Positions 24,172 to 31,301 of a DNA stretch of 34,717 nucleotides are shown one piece after another; positions within the stretch are counted from its first letter, which is position 1; each line of letters opens with the position of its first letter. The notes beneath the pieces are model-generated. The model ran no database searches. It saw only the letters and a program-made list of their open reading frames with translations, and had not been told where the DNA came from. The position numbers and the translations under genes were made by a program. Source of the DNA: a virus; IMG/VR virus record IMGVR_UViG_3300010392_002350, positions 1-34,717 of that record, one strand, 5' to 3'.

Positions 24172-25315
24172 AATGAAAGTATTATTTATTGGGCATTATC
24201 GAGAGCAGTCTGGGTGGGGAAGAGCAGCATGTGAGTACATTCTAGCTTTAGACGAAGTTGGAGTCGATGTTGTATGCCGTGCTGTCAAGCTGAATGATAT
24301 CCAAGCTGAAATTCCAGAACGTATTAAAGAGCTGGAAAATAAATCTACTGACGGTGCTGAAATCTGCATTCAATGTCTACTTCCCCATCAGTTGCATTAT
24401 AATGGAAATTTTAAACGCAATATCTGTATCCCTTTTATTGATACTATCGAGCTAGACAGACATCCGTGGATTTCTCAGATGGAGAATTTTGAAATCTGGT
24501 CTCCGTGTGTGTCTCTTGATGCTGCAATAGAGGATATTAAGGAATATGAGGATGAAAGCTGTCGTGAGATTAATCGTGCAGCTATCGTCCCTGTCCCATG
24601 TGACCCTTCTAAATACTTATCTACACAAACCCCTTTGGATATCGGTGTTGATTTATCAGGAAAATTTATTTTCTACAGTATTTTCGACTTGACTCCTAGA
24701 AAAAATATGCTAGGATTACTAAAGGCGTTCCATACTGCTTTCGAGCCGTGGGAAGATGTTGCTTTAATTATCAAGACAGGTAAATTTGGTAAGCCTGCAG
24801 ATGAAGTTCGTTCTGTTTGCATCGATATGAATAAAAAGATTTGTCAAAGTCTCAAATTGTACCCAGAAGGGGAATATAATAATCCAATTTTCATTACTGA
24901 GCAATTAACTGACGAACAGATAGAACAATTGCACGTACTTGGAGATTGTTTTGTATTGCCAACTTTTGGAGAGGCGTGGTGCTTCCCAGCATTTGATGCA
25001 ATGGGATATGGTAATAAGCCTATTGTTACTAAAAATACTTCATGTGATGACTATATTACTGACACAACAGGGACATTATGTAAATCAGTCCCACAGCCAG
25101 TAAGTGGCATGACAGACACATTTAGTGAGATTTTTAATGGTCATGAAATATGGCATGAGCCAAGTATTATAGATTTCGCTAGAAGTATGAGAGGTATGTA
25201 TGAAGATAGATATGTTCCAATTCCTAAGAACAATCCTCAAAATGGCTATGAACGGACAATGGACTTCTCGCGTACAGTAGTTGGAAATAAAATGAAAGAG
25301 TTACTGAATGTATAA
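24164..25315 (+). CDS. GT-B glycosyltransferase (GT4-like), 383 aa
   Basis: A GT4-type glycosyltransferase: Rossmann start KVLFIGHYREQSGWGRAACE, FYSIFDLTPRKNM (start of the donor-binding half), and the motif TFGEAWCFPAFDAMGYGNKPIV with E-x7-type acidic residues. It lacks a signal peptide or membrane segment, so it probably acts in the cytoplasm. An internal ATG at 24173 would make MKVLFIGHY; the start at 24164 is kept because GGAAAAAGA precedes it. Second of three GT-B genes in tandem, all differing in length and sequence, so they are not recent duplicates. Confidence 0.86.
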   Translation: MDKMKVLFIGHYREQSGWGRAACEYILALDEVGVDVVCRAVKLNDIQAEIPERIKELENKSTDGAEICIQCLLPHQLHYNGNFKRNICIPFIDTIELDRHPWISQMENFEIWSPCVSLDAAIEDIKEYEDESCREINRAAIVPVPCDPSKYLSTQTPLDIGVDLSGKFIFYSIFDLTPRKNMLGLLKAFHTAFEPWEDVALIIKTGKFGKPADEVRSVCIDMNKKICQSLKLYPEGEYNNPIFITEQLTDEQIEQLHVLGDCFVLPTFGEAWCFPAFDAMGYGNKPIVTKNTSCDDYITDTTGTLCKSVPQPVSGMTDTFSEIFNGHEIWHEPSIIDFARSMRGMYEDRYVPIPKNNPQNGYERTMDFSRTVVGNKMKELLNV

Positions 25316-26303
25316 TCAAGCTGCAACTATTACACATAGAGCAACCAACACAGGCAAATTGAATATCTTGTGTATGGATACACATGAGCGGTATCAATCC
25401 AATTTGGCAAAAACTGGTCACAACTTCTATTCTTTCCATGTTGAAAATCAAAAACAATGGAATACTGTCTATGGAGATGTCCCAGATAATTATCATAGGA
25501 TACTAAATCCAAAAGGTAATTCTGTACATGGTGGAGTTTTCTTCGACCTTATCTTGTCGCAGAACAAGTTTGGTCAATTCCAAATTCTATCCCAGATTGC
25601 GAAACAGACTGGTGCCCCACTCGTAAGTATTGAACATACCTTACCTTATGAAACTTGGTCTACACAAAAACGTGCATATGCTATGGCTATGCGTGGTGAT
25701 TACAATGTGTATCTGTCTGAGTTTAGCAAGAAAAAATGGGGAGGCCGGGGTGACATTATCCATAACGCTGTTGACACCGACCTTTTTTCTCCTGCTGATA
25801 TTAAGAAAGAGCCATATGCTCTATCTATCGTGAACGAATGGAAGACTAGAGACTATTTCTGTGGCTACAACTTATGGACTGAGATTGCAAAACAGGTTCC
25901 GACACATGTACGTGGCGACAATCCGGGTTGGACAACACCTGCTGGCAGTATGGAAGAGCTGGTTGACGAATATCGTAAAGCAACCGTATTCCTAAATACG
26001 TCTTTATATTCGACATGTCCAACGACTGTACTTGAGGCTGCTTCGTGTGGAGTGCCAATTGTGACTACGGCTACTACCATGCTTCCTGAAATCATTCAGA
26101 ATGGATACAATGGTTTTATTAGTAACAATCCTGATGAGCTTGTCATGTACACACAAAGACTTCTAAATAACCCTGACTTAGCATACGAATTAGGACAGAA
26201 TGCTAGAAAGACTATGTTGGAAAAATTCAGTCTGGATAGCTTTGTTGAGAAGTGGAATGTTTTGTTTGAATCAACTAGGAGTTATGTACATAAGGGGAAA
26301 TGA
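25308..26303 (+). CDS. GT-B glycosyltransferase (GT4-like), 331 aa
   Basis: A shorter GT4-type enzyme. Features: SIEHTLPYETWS in the acceptor half, DIIHNAVDTDLFSPAD before the donor half (the classical 'N-x-V-D-x-x-x-F' of GT4), and PTTVLEAASCGVPIVTT with the catalytic-site E, followed by a typical C-terminal NGFISNNPDELVMY. Overlaps the previous gene by 8 bases and the following one by ATGA. Sugar and acceptor unknown. Its similarity to bacterial polysaccharide enzymes is from motif recognition only. Confidence 0.87.
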   Translation: MYNQAATITHRATNTGKLNILCMDTHERYQSNLAKTGHNFYSFHVENQKQWNTVYGDVPDNYHRILNPKGNSVHGGVFFDLILSQNKFGQFQILSQIAKQTGAPLVSIEHTLPYETWSTQKRAYAMAMRGDYNVYLSEFSKKKWGGRGDIIHNAVDTDLFSPADIKKEPYALSIVNEWKTRDYFCGYNLWTEIAKQVPTHVRGDNPGWTTPAGSMEELVDEYRKATVFLNTSLYSTCPTTVLEAASCGVPIVTTATTMLPEIIQNGYNGFISNNPDELVMYTQRLLNNPDLAYELGQNARKTMLEKFSLDSFVEKWNVLFESTRSYVHKGK

Positions 26304-26815
26304 TGGAAGTAATAATGCCGCCTGTAAAATATAGGCTTTATAAAAAAAGTAGAAACACATATGTTGACTTGAACAACCCCCATCATAAATATTTTCTTAA
26401 TCTACAAACAGAAGAAGTAAGTAGATACTACAACTACTATGCTGATAAGTGGGATGAGGTTAGTATAGATGATTATGAATTGGAAAAGTGGACTGGCCTA
26501 AAAGACAGAAATGGAACATACATTTTCGAGAACGATATTGTATTATATTATCCTTATGGAAATAAATATAAGCCGCAACAAGATGTATTCTGGAATAACT
26601 TGCCCGTACTTCGACTGTTAAAAAAAGAACGAGAAGAGAATGAGTTAACAGAACATTACGTTGTGAATTTTTACTGTGGCAGTTACCGTTTGAATGCTAC
26701 TTCAGGATGTTATGGTGGCATTTTATTACACACTATGTTTGAAAAGCATGAATGTGAAGTTGTTGGCAACATTCATGAAAATCCAGAATTATTAGGAGGA
26801 ATGTATGGGCGTTGA
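26300..26815 (+). CDS. YopX-like protein, 171 aa
   Basis: Carries the small-domain signature of the YopX family: VKYRLYKKS near the start, KWTGLKDRNGTYIFENDIVLYY in the middle (the W-T-G-x-x-D-x-x-G-x-x-I-x-x-x-D-I pattern) and VVGNIHENPELL at the end. The family, named after Bacillus SPbeta YopX, is widespread in phages and has no known function. The ATG at 26300 shares ATGA with the GT gene; a start at 26315 (MPPVKY, with GGAAG upstream) is a possible alternative. A second, divergent YopX-like gene is at 28314. Confidence 0.8.
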   Translation: MMEVIMPPVKYRLYKKSRNTYVDLNNPHHKYFLNLQTEEVSRYYNYYADKWDEVSIDDYELEKWTGLKDRNGTYIFENDIVLYYPYGNKYKPQQDVFWNNLPVLRLLKKEREENELTEHYVVNFYCGSYRLNATSGCYGGILLHTMFEKHECEVVGNIHENPELLGGMYGR

Positions 26816-27230
26816 TTTTGTAACTTATGTCGCTTTCGGATATCCAATTACAGATTTGGTTGAAGAGCAAGAACTTGTGCATCAGCGTACAAAATATGAT
26901 GAAGATACTGGTAAGCCATATACAGTTATCGAGGAAGAGGTACAATATCACATTAGAGGGACTGATAAATACTTTGATGAACTATATGAAACAGAAGAGT
27001 TCTTTGAAGATAAAGGTTTACAAGTATGTAAGGCATATGATTATGGTGGGGACCTAGATGATGATGATATTATCGTAGGAAATTATGAATCTATCGACGA
27101 TGATAGCTACACTGCCGAAACATTCTTAGATGAGTTAGAGTCTGTAGAATTGGATATGGCTAATATCATTGATGAGAGTGTACTCGAAAATCTTGTGCCA
27201 GCCATGTATATTTTTAAGAGGATGTGCTAA
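26805..27230 (+). CDS. Hypothetical acidic protein, 141 aa
   Basis: Not recognised. Begins GVDFVTYVAFGYPITDLVEEQELV and is strongly acidic (several runs of D and E, e.g. GGDLDDDDIIV). No membrane segment; a high negative charge is often seen in phage DNA-mimic anti-defence proteins but this is only a compositional remark. Strong AGGAGGAA site; overlaps neighbours by 11 and 1 bases. Confidence 0.68.
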   Translation: MGVDFVTYVAFGYPITDLVEEQELVHQRTKYDEDTGKPYTVIEEEVQYHIRGTDKYFDELYETEEFFEDKGLQVCKAYDYGGDLDDDDIIVGNYESIDDDSYTAETFLDELESVELDMANIIDESVLENLVPAMYIFKRMC

Positions 27231-27403
27231 TGGAATTTGGCGGGCCAGTACATATAATCTTCTGTATATCCTTTTTAGTACTAGCAGTTTATTTTATGAT
27301 TAAACTTATCAATACACTGTCGGATATGTTTGCAATGTTTTTTGTGTTCATGTTTAAAGATGATATTGATGCAGATTTTTTTAAGAAAGACAAAGATGCA
27401 TAA
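27230..27403 (+). CDS. 57-aa single-pass membrane protein
   Basis: A 57-residue frame starting at ATG 27230, sharing one base with the upstream stop (TAATG) and overlapping the next gene by 8. It starts with a short loop (EFGGPVH), then a hydrophobic membrane helix (IIFCISFLVLAVYFM), then KLINTLSDMFAMFFVFMF, a second hydrophobic part, and a charged tail (KDDIDADFFKKDKDA). AGAGG upstream. No signal peptidase site. Its role is unknown; small membrane proteins in phage accessory regions often act in exclusion or lysis control, but nothing here shows it. Confidence 0.62.
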   Translation: MEFGGPVHIIFCISFLVLAVYFMIKLINTLSDMFAMFFVFMFKDDIDADFFKKDKDA

Positions 27404-27872
27404 CATTTACACTTTTTTCTGGCGTGGTGAGTTTAGCAACTGGTATCCATGTGAGTTCCAAGTTGAAGATAAGACTTACAATTGTGTCGAGCAATACATG
27501 ATGTCTCAAAAAGCTCTCCTTTTTAACGACAAAGAATCCTATGACCGAATCATGTCAACTAATGACCCCCGCGAGCAGAAGAAAATTGGTAGACATGTAA
27601 AAGGTTTCAAAGATGAGATTTGGTGGTTTGAATCTTTCAAGGTTGTCGAGGAAGGTGTATTCAGTAAGTTTCTTTGTAATGGTGAACTAGCTCAGAAGCT
27701 GATATCTACTAAAGGAACTATTTTAGTGGAAGCATCACCGTATGACCGTATCTGGGGAATCGGTTATTCAGAACAGGAAGCAATGGAAAACTGTAATGAC
27801 TGGGGAGAGAATCGCTTAGGTAAAATATTAACATATGTAAGAGAGAAATATTTTATGGGAAAAGAAAAATGA
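27396..27872 (+). CDS. NADAR family protein (YbiA-like N-glycosidase fold)
   Basis: A 158-residue NADAR domain protein: FFWRGEFSNWYPCEFQVEDK at the start, YNCVEQYMMSQKA, IGRHVKGF, SPYDRIWGIG and a closing NCNDWGENRLGKIL. This is the complete motif set of the family. Some NADAR proteins cleave ADP-ribose from guanine and serve as antitoxins of DarT-type toxins; others handle riboflavin intermediates. A phage copy may therefore reverse ADP-ribosylation by a defence toxin, but that is inference. The ATG at 27396 is inferred; an earlier ATG at 27330 lies inside the membrane-protein gene. A SLOG gene lies 1.6 kb further on. Confidence 0.88.
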   Translation: MHNIYTFFWRGEFSNWYPCEFQVEDKTYNCVEQYMMSQKALLFNDKESYDRIMSTNDPREQKKIGRHVKGFKDEIWWFESFKVVEEGVFSKFLCNGELAQKLISTKGTILVEASPYDRIWGIGYSEQEAMENCNDWGENRLGKILTYVREKYFMGKEK

Positions 27873-28051
27873 AACCAAAAACGAAACACAAGCGTATCCA
27901 ACGTGCAAAAGAAAGATATGAAGACTGGGACCCTAGAGGCAATTTATGTCCTATATGTGGTAAAGACTTCAGACATGGAAACTGTTCCCATGATGTCAAA
28001 CAAGCCCGCGATGTTTTATTTGAAAGATATATAAAAGAGGTTGCCGGATGA
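27869..28051 (+). CDS. Small zinc-finger-like protein, 60 aa
   Basis: A 60-residue basic protein with a short Cys/His cluster (CPICGKDFRHGNCSH) that could hold one zinc ion, embedded in a helical, lysine/arginine-rich frame. ATGA overlap with the NADAR gene and with the next gene. A nucleic-acid-binding or protein-protein role is possible; not otherwise recognised. Confidence 0.68.
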   Translation: MKPKTKHKRIQRAKERYEDWDPRGNLCPICGKDFRHGNCSHDVKQARDVLFERYIKEVAG

Positions 28052-28320
28052 AATATGAACGCAAAGAGTCGGGCTTGATTGTCCCTCACGTTACTCCTGA
28101 AGAAGCAAGAGAAAAAATGCCTCATTTTACCACTCGATTTTTTGAGTGTTATTACGAATCTGACGTTGACTGCTTCAAAAAACTTGTCCTGAAGAACAAC
28201 GGCTTTTTTGAGCAGTCAGTTCTCGTTCCATTGCTGAATCACAAAAATCAACCTGTGAGTAAGAAGTACATTTGTATTTATCAATATTATGAGAAGATTA
28301 GTATGGAGGTATTGTGTTAG
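28048..28320 (+). CDS. Hypothetical protein, 90 aa
   Basis: Not recognised. Basic, with segments PHVTPEEAREKMPHF and YICIYQYYEKISMEV. No membrane or metal motif. Coupled to the previous gene by ATGA and overlapping the following YopX-like gene by 7 bases. Confidence 0.65.
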   Translation: MKYERKESGLIVPHVTPEEAREKMPHFTTRFFECYYESDVDCFKKLVLKNNGFFEQSVLVPLLNHKNQPVSKKYICIYQYYEKISMEVLC

Positions 28321-28889
28321 ATTTTCCACGTAGAGATTGGAAATTTCGTGCATGGGTTATCCCAGAAAAAAGAATGATGGATTGGAAAGAATTCTTGATG
28401 GGAAATGACAGGTGGAATATGTTTGTTGGATTTGGAAACGAGTGTTATCCTTGCAATCAGCCAAAATACCATTTTCATGTTATGCAGTGGACTGGAATAC
28501 AAGATAGCGATGGGAATGATATCTATGAAGGCGACATAATTGAGTATTTTGCTTACTGTTACGCAGATGGCCCCGGCTGCGAATTCACTTGGGAAAGAGA
28601 AATTGGATACACAGTTAAAGAGTGGTGTATAGACGAATATGCACCAAAAAGAGATATTGTATATTGGGACACAAATTGGCAATCATATGCACCAATTATT
28701 ATCACAAGTTATGATGGATGGGCCTCGTTCGATTTTATCTTAAGAGAGGCTAAAGAAGAAATACCATTAAACTCAAAAGGTAAACCAAATTATCCACCAC
28801 CATATATCAGGGTGATTGGAAATATTTTTGAAAATCCAGAATTAGTTGAGAAATGTAATGAACAACCGTTTCAGAGTTTGGAGTCCTAG
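28314..28889 (+). CDS. YopX-like protein, 191 aa
   Basis: A larger YopX-family protein: WKFRAWVIPEKRMMDW at the start, the core QWTGIQDSDGNDIYEGDIIEYF in the middle, and VIGNIFENPELVE at the end. Between the last two it has an insert of about 90 residues rich in aromatic residues. The start is GTG at 28314 with GGAGG four bases upstream. Second copy of the family in the window. At 28858-28905 a 15-codon frame (MNNRFRVWSPSGVSR) that resembles a YopX N-terminus follows this gene's end. Confidence 0.78.
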   Translation: MLDFPRRDWKFRAWVIPEKRMMDWKEFLMGNDRWNMFVGFGNECYPCNQPKYHFHVMQWTGIQDSDGNDIYEGDIIEYFAYCYADGPGCEFTWEREIGYTVKEWCIDEYAPKRDIVYWDTNWQSYAPIIITSYDGWASFDFILREAKEEIPLNSKGKPNYPPPYIRVIGNIFENPELVEKCNEQPFQSLES

Positions 28890-28901
28890 TGGAGTATCCA
28901 G

Positions 28902-29189
28902 ATGAGTAGGTATCTCATACGTGTAACATTCCCGTATAGTTTTACTGACACAGAAGACTGGAATCATTTTAAGATAAACAGGAAATTCACAAAAGAACAT
29001 TCTTTACAAAAAGAAGTCAATACAAAAAAAGAAGCATTGTCTATCATCAAATATTTTCGCGGTTTTGCGTTTGTTGATGTATATGATTATAAGACCCCGG
29101 TAAATATTGATGACTTTGATGCAAATGTTATGTATTGTGGATATCTTGGTTTTGGCAAATGGTACGATGAGGTACATAATGGACGATAA
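28902..29189 (+). CDS. Hypothetical protein, 95 aa
   Basis: Not recognised. Small, basic, aromatic-rich (RVTFPYSFTDTEDWNHF at the start, YCGYLGFGKWYDE near the end). GGAG lies eight bases before the ATG. Overlaps the next gene by 11 bases. No membrane segment or signal peptide. Confidence 0.66.
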   Translation: MSRYLIRVTFPYSFTDTEDWNHFKINRKFTKEHSLQKEVNTKKEALSIIKYFRGFAFVDVYDYKTPVNIDDFDANVMYCGYLGFGKWYDEVHNGR

Positions 29190-29454
29190 AGACATTTACC
29201 CATATATAGATTTCGGCAGTGATAAAGTCCTATATTTAATACTAGGCCCCGGACACGGATATGTCATATCTGGCATAGGTGGAGCCAAATTATCAGAAGA
29301 AGACTTTAAATCAATTGATGATATTATAATCTCACCAAGTCTCAAAGGTAGATGCTTCGACTGTGACAGTATTTTAGGACATGGTATTTGTCCAGACTGC
29401 CATAATGATAGAATGATAGAATCTCAATGTGAGTATTGCAAACATGCTAATTAG
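29179..29454 (+). CDS. Cys-rich (three CxxC) protein, 91 aa
   Basis: A 91-residue protein with an unremarkable N-terminal half (YPYIDFGSDKVLYLIL, then GPGHGYVISGIGG) and a C-terminal cluster of three C-x2-C knuckles: RCFDCDS, GICPDCHN and QCEYCKH, suggesting one or two zinc ions. The ATG at 29179 is chosen because GAGG lies six bases upstream; the frame extends further up inside the previous gene without support. Function unknown. Confidence 0.7.
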   Translation: MDDKDIYPYIDFGSDKVLYLILGPGHGYVISGIGGAKLSEEDFKSIDDIIISPSLKGRCFDCDSILGHGICPDCHNDRMIESQCEYCKHAN

Positions 29455-29462
29455 GAGAAATA

Positions 29463-29933
29463 ATGATTATTGCCGGAACTGGGCATAGACCCAAATTTTG
29501 CCCATGTAAATACAAAGAGAATCATCCGTGGCTACTTGACTTGAAAGACCGTCTTGCTTTGTCCATGCTTGCTAATAAGGTAACACACGTAATTAGCGGA
29601 ATGGCTATAGGATGGGACACGTGGCTGGCTCAAGTAGCCTTAGAACTTGAAATTCCAGTATGGGCATATGTCCCATTCAAAGGGCAAGGTGGTAACTGGC
29701 CAAGCTCTTCTCGTAAGGAATATGAACGTATTTTAGCAAACAGTGAGATTGTCACATTCTTAGCCGACGAATACGATAAAGATGTATTTCTAGCTCGTGA
29801 CCGTGCTATGGTATTGGACTGCGATGAAGTTTTTTCACTTCTGAATCCAGAAGCTAAAAGTGGTGGGACTTACTATACGGTTCAATACGCCAAAAAACAA
29901 GATAGACCGATTACAAATTTTTGGAGAGATTAG
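29463..29933 (+). CDS. SLOG-fold protein, YpsA/DUF1273-like
   Basis: A 156-residue Rossmann-like protein of the SLOG superfamily, closest to the YpsA (DUF1273) type: IIAGTGHRP at the start, THVISGMAIGWDTWLAQVAL, the conserved AYVPFKGQGGNWPSSSRKEYERIL and LLNPEAKSGGTYYTVQYA near the end. SLOG proteins bind nucleotide-type ligands such as NAD or ADP-ribose derivatives; some act in defence signalling (for example Thoeris ThsA). The biochemical role of YpsA proteins is not settled. It is preceded by an AGGAGA site. NADAR nearby supports an NAD/ADP-ribose-related locus (inference). Confidence 0.85.
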   Translation: MIIAGTGHRPKFCPCKYKENHPWLLDLKDRLALSMLANKVTHVISGMAIGWDTWLAQVALELEIPVWAYVPFKGQGGNWPSSSRKEYERILANSEIVTFLADEYDKDVFLARDRAMVLDCDEVFSLLNPEAKSGGTYYTVQYAKKQDRPITNFWRD

Positions 29934-30130
29934 TGGAAGACGATTTAAACCATATTATGCTGTATGACAAAGATAATAAGCCATCCCTCATGGTATGTCT
30001 AACAGATAAAGGGATAGCAGCAAAAAAAGAGGGACTGGAACTAACAGATGAAAATGGCGAATGGAACTACGAATACGTCGCTGGATTTATTGATTATAAA
30101 GTAATTACAGACTGTTTTTTAGGAGACTGA
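29933..30130 (+). CDS. Small hypothetical protein, 65 aa (GTG start)
   Basis: Not recognised. Acidic (ends DCFLGD), with strand-like segments HIMLYDKDNK and SLMVCLTDKG. GTG at 29933 overlaps the SLOG gene's TAG by one base and has GGAGAG upstream; the TTG at 29921 is less likely because that site would be at its start. One base separates it from the next gene. Confidence 0.6.
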   Translation: MEDDLNHIMLYDKDNKPSLMVCLTDKGIAAKKEGLELTDENGEWNYEYVAGFIDYKVITDCFLGD

Positions 30131-30131
30131 A

Positions 30132-30392
30132 ATGACTGTTGAAGAACTATTGATTAAATGTCAAACATTGGTTGACGCTGGTATGGGTAAATGCAAAGTT
30201 GTCAAATCAAGTGACGACGAAGGCAACAGCTTTCATTATATCAACGGGATTGGTAAAGACTACTTACATCCTTGGCAAAACAGCTACGGAGTTGAGCTTA
30301 TTTGCGAAGAAACGATGGAAGATTGGATTCAAGAATGCAAAGATGACGGAACAACTCCTCCTGATTTTAAAGAGGTAGCATGCATTTGGTAA
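30132..30392 (+). CDS. Hypothetical protein, 86 aa
   Basis: Begins VEELLIKCQTLVDAGMGKCKV, a pattern seen in many short uncharacterised phage proteins, followed by a beta-rich part and an acidic end. No function can be assigned. TAGGAGA site before the ATG. The last gene before the second long intergenic gap. Confidence 0.7.
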   Translation: MTVEELLIKCQTLVDAGMGKCKVVKSSDDEGNSFHYINGIGKDYLHPWQNSYGVELICEETMEDWIQECKDDGTTPPDFKEVACIW

Positions 30393-30405
30393 TTTTTGTC
30401 AAAAA

Positions 30406-30467
30406 CTAACAAATAGTATTGAAATTGTTAGGATGAATAAGTCAAAATGAGCTATAATAATATAGCT
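30406..30467 (+). promoter_or_regulatory. Two inverted repeats and a TATAAT in the 30393-30494 gap
   Basis: The gap separates the accessory genes from the second sugar block. It holds an inverted repeat CTAACAA (30406-30412) / TTGTTAG (30425-30431) with a 12-base loop, and an 18-base palindromic segment AGCTATA-ATAA-TATAGCT at 30450-30467 overlapping a perfect TATAAT (30453-30458). No -35 box with good spacing is present, nor a T run for a terminator. It could be a promoter with an operator over its -10, or chance in AT-rich DNA. The AAAAA-pyrimidine-TAACAAA and TAAGTCAA stretches also occur in or beside the 5010-5116 gap (5001-5014 and 5078-5085). Confidence 0.35.
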
Positions 30468-30494
30468 TCATAATCTATTTATACAAGGAAAGTA

Positions 30495-31301
30495 ATGATA
30501 AACCACGACCTATTACCAAAAATTGAAGATAATCCAGACGCAAAACCAAGCACGTCATGTAAAAAATGTGTGTTCAGTATCCAAGATAGCAATACGCAAA
30601 TTGGATGTAGATACGATAATCGTATTAGTAAGTTCATGGACAAAGAAGATGTTGATGTGTATTCATTGACAGAAGATGGTCAAACATTCTGTGTTCTGAC
30701 GACTATGTGTACAGCTTGTACGCAAAAGGTCCCAGATGGGGAAGATGATGTAAATTTTGTACGTGGGCATCTCCAAAAACAGTTAAATCTGATTATTGAA
30801 ATGACATCAGAAACATCTGAGAAAGAGTTGGTTCATACATACGAAACCGCCATTAATCAACAAATACCACCAGAGAGAATTGTTATTTCATATTGCAATC
30901 GCAACAGTATGAATCCACAAGATGTGTTCATGGCATTGTCTCAATCATCACTTGAAAGAAAAGGAATTCGTTTTGTTATTGTACAAAGTATTAATGGGAC
31001 TTCTTTTGACGAGCATATGCTCGCATGTGTTAATAAGTGTACCAGCCCCTATTTTACGACATTCATTGCAGGAGAGACAATTCCATACAATCTTGGAGAG
31101 ACAGTAGACCAATTGGTAAACTACCAACTTGCTCAATTTATCGCAATTAAAGCTCCAAAGTCTTCTGGTAATGTATGTTTAACTAAGCTGTTCAAAAAAG
31201 CAATGAGAGTTAATCGAGTAGAAGACGGTAAATATGACTATTACAAAGCATTAAATATGCTGACAGGATATAAGGATGGGGTATTACAGTGGAACGTATG
31301 A
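30495..31301 (+). CDS. Cys-rich N-terminal protein with GT-A-like C-terminal part, 268 aa
   Basis: The N-terminal 80 residues carry six cysteines: C22/C25 (CKKCVF), C38 (GCRYDN), C66, C72 and C75 (CTAC), possibly binding zinc or an iron-sulfur cluster. The C-terminal part (VISYCNRNSMNPQD, then MLACVNKCTSPYFTTFIAGET) is arranged like a reduced GT2-type fold lacking a clear DxD. The protein likely assists or belongs to the glycan pathway, with a GT2 gene overlapping it by 13 bases. First gene after the 102-base gap and has an AAGGAAAG site. Function not established. Confidence 0.7.
   Translation: MINHDLLPKIEDNPDAKPSTSCKKCVFSIQDSNTQIGCRYDNRISKFMDKEDVDVYSLTEDGQTFCVLTTMCTACTQKVPDGEDDVNFVRGHLQKQLNLIIEMTSETSEKELVHTYETAINQQIPPERIVISYCNRNSMNPQDVFMALSQSSLERKGIRFVIVQSINGTSFDEHMLACVNKCTSPYFTTFIAGETIPYNLGETVDQLVNYQLAQFIAIKAPKSSGNVCLTKLFKKAMRVNRVEDGKYDYYKALNMLTGYKDGVLQWNV

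Noticed and set aside
22229-26303. Recent tandem duplication of the three GT-B genes
   Set aside because: They differ in length, inserts and most residues; only family motifs are shared.
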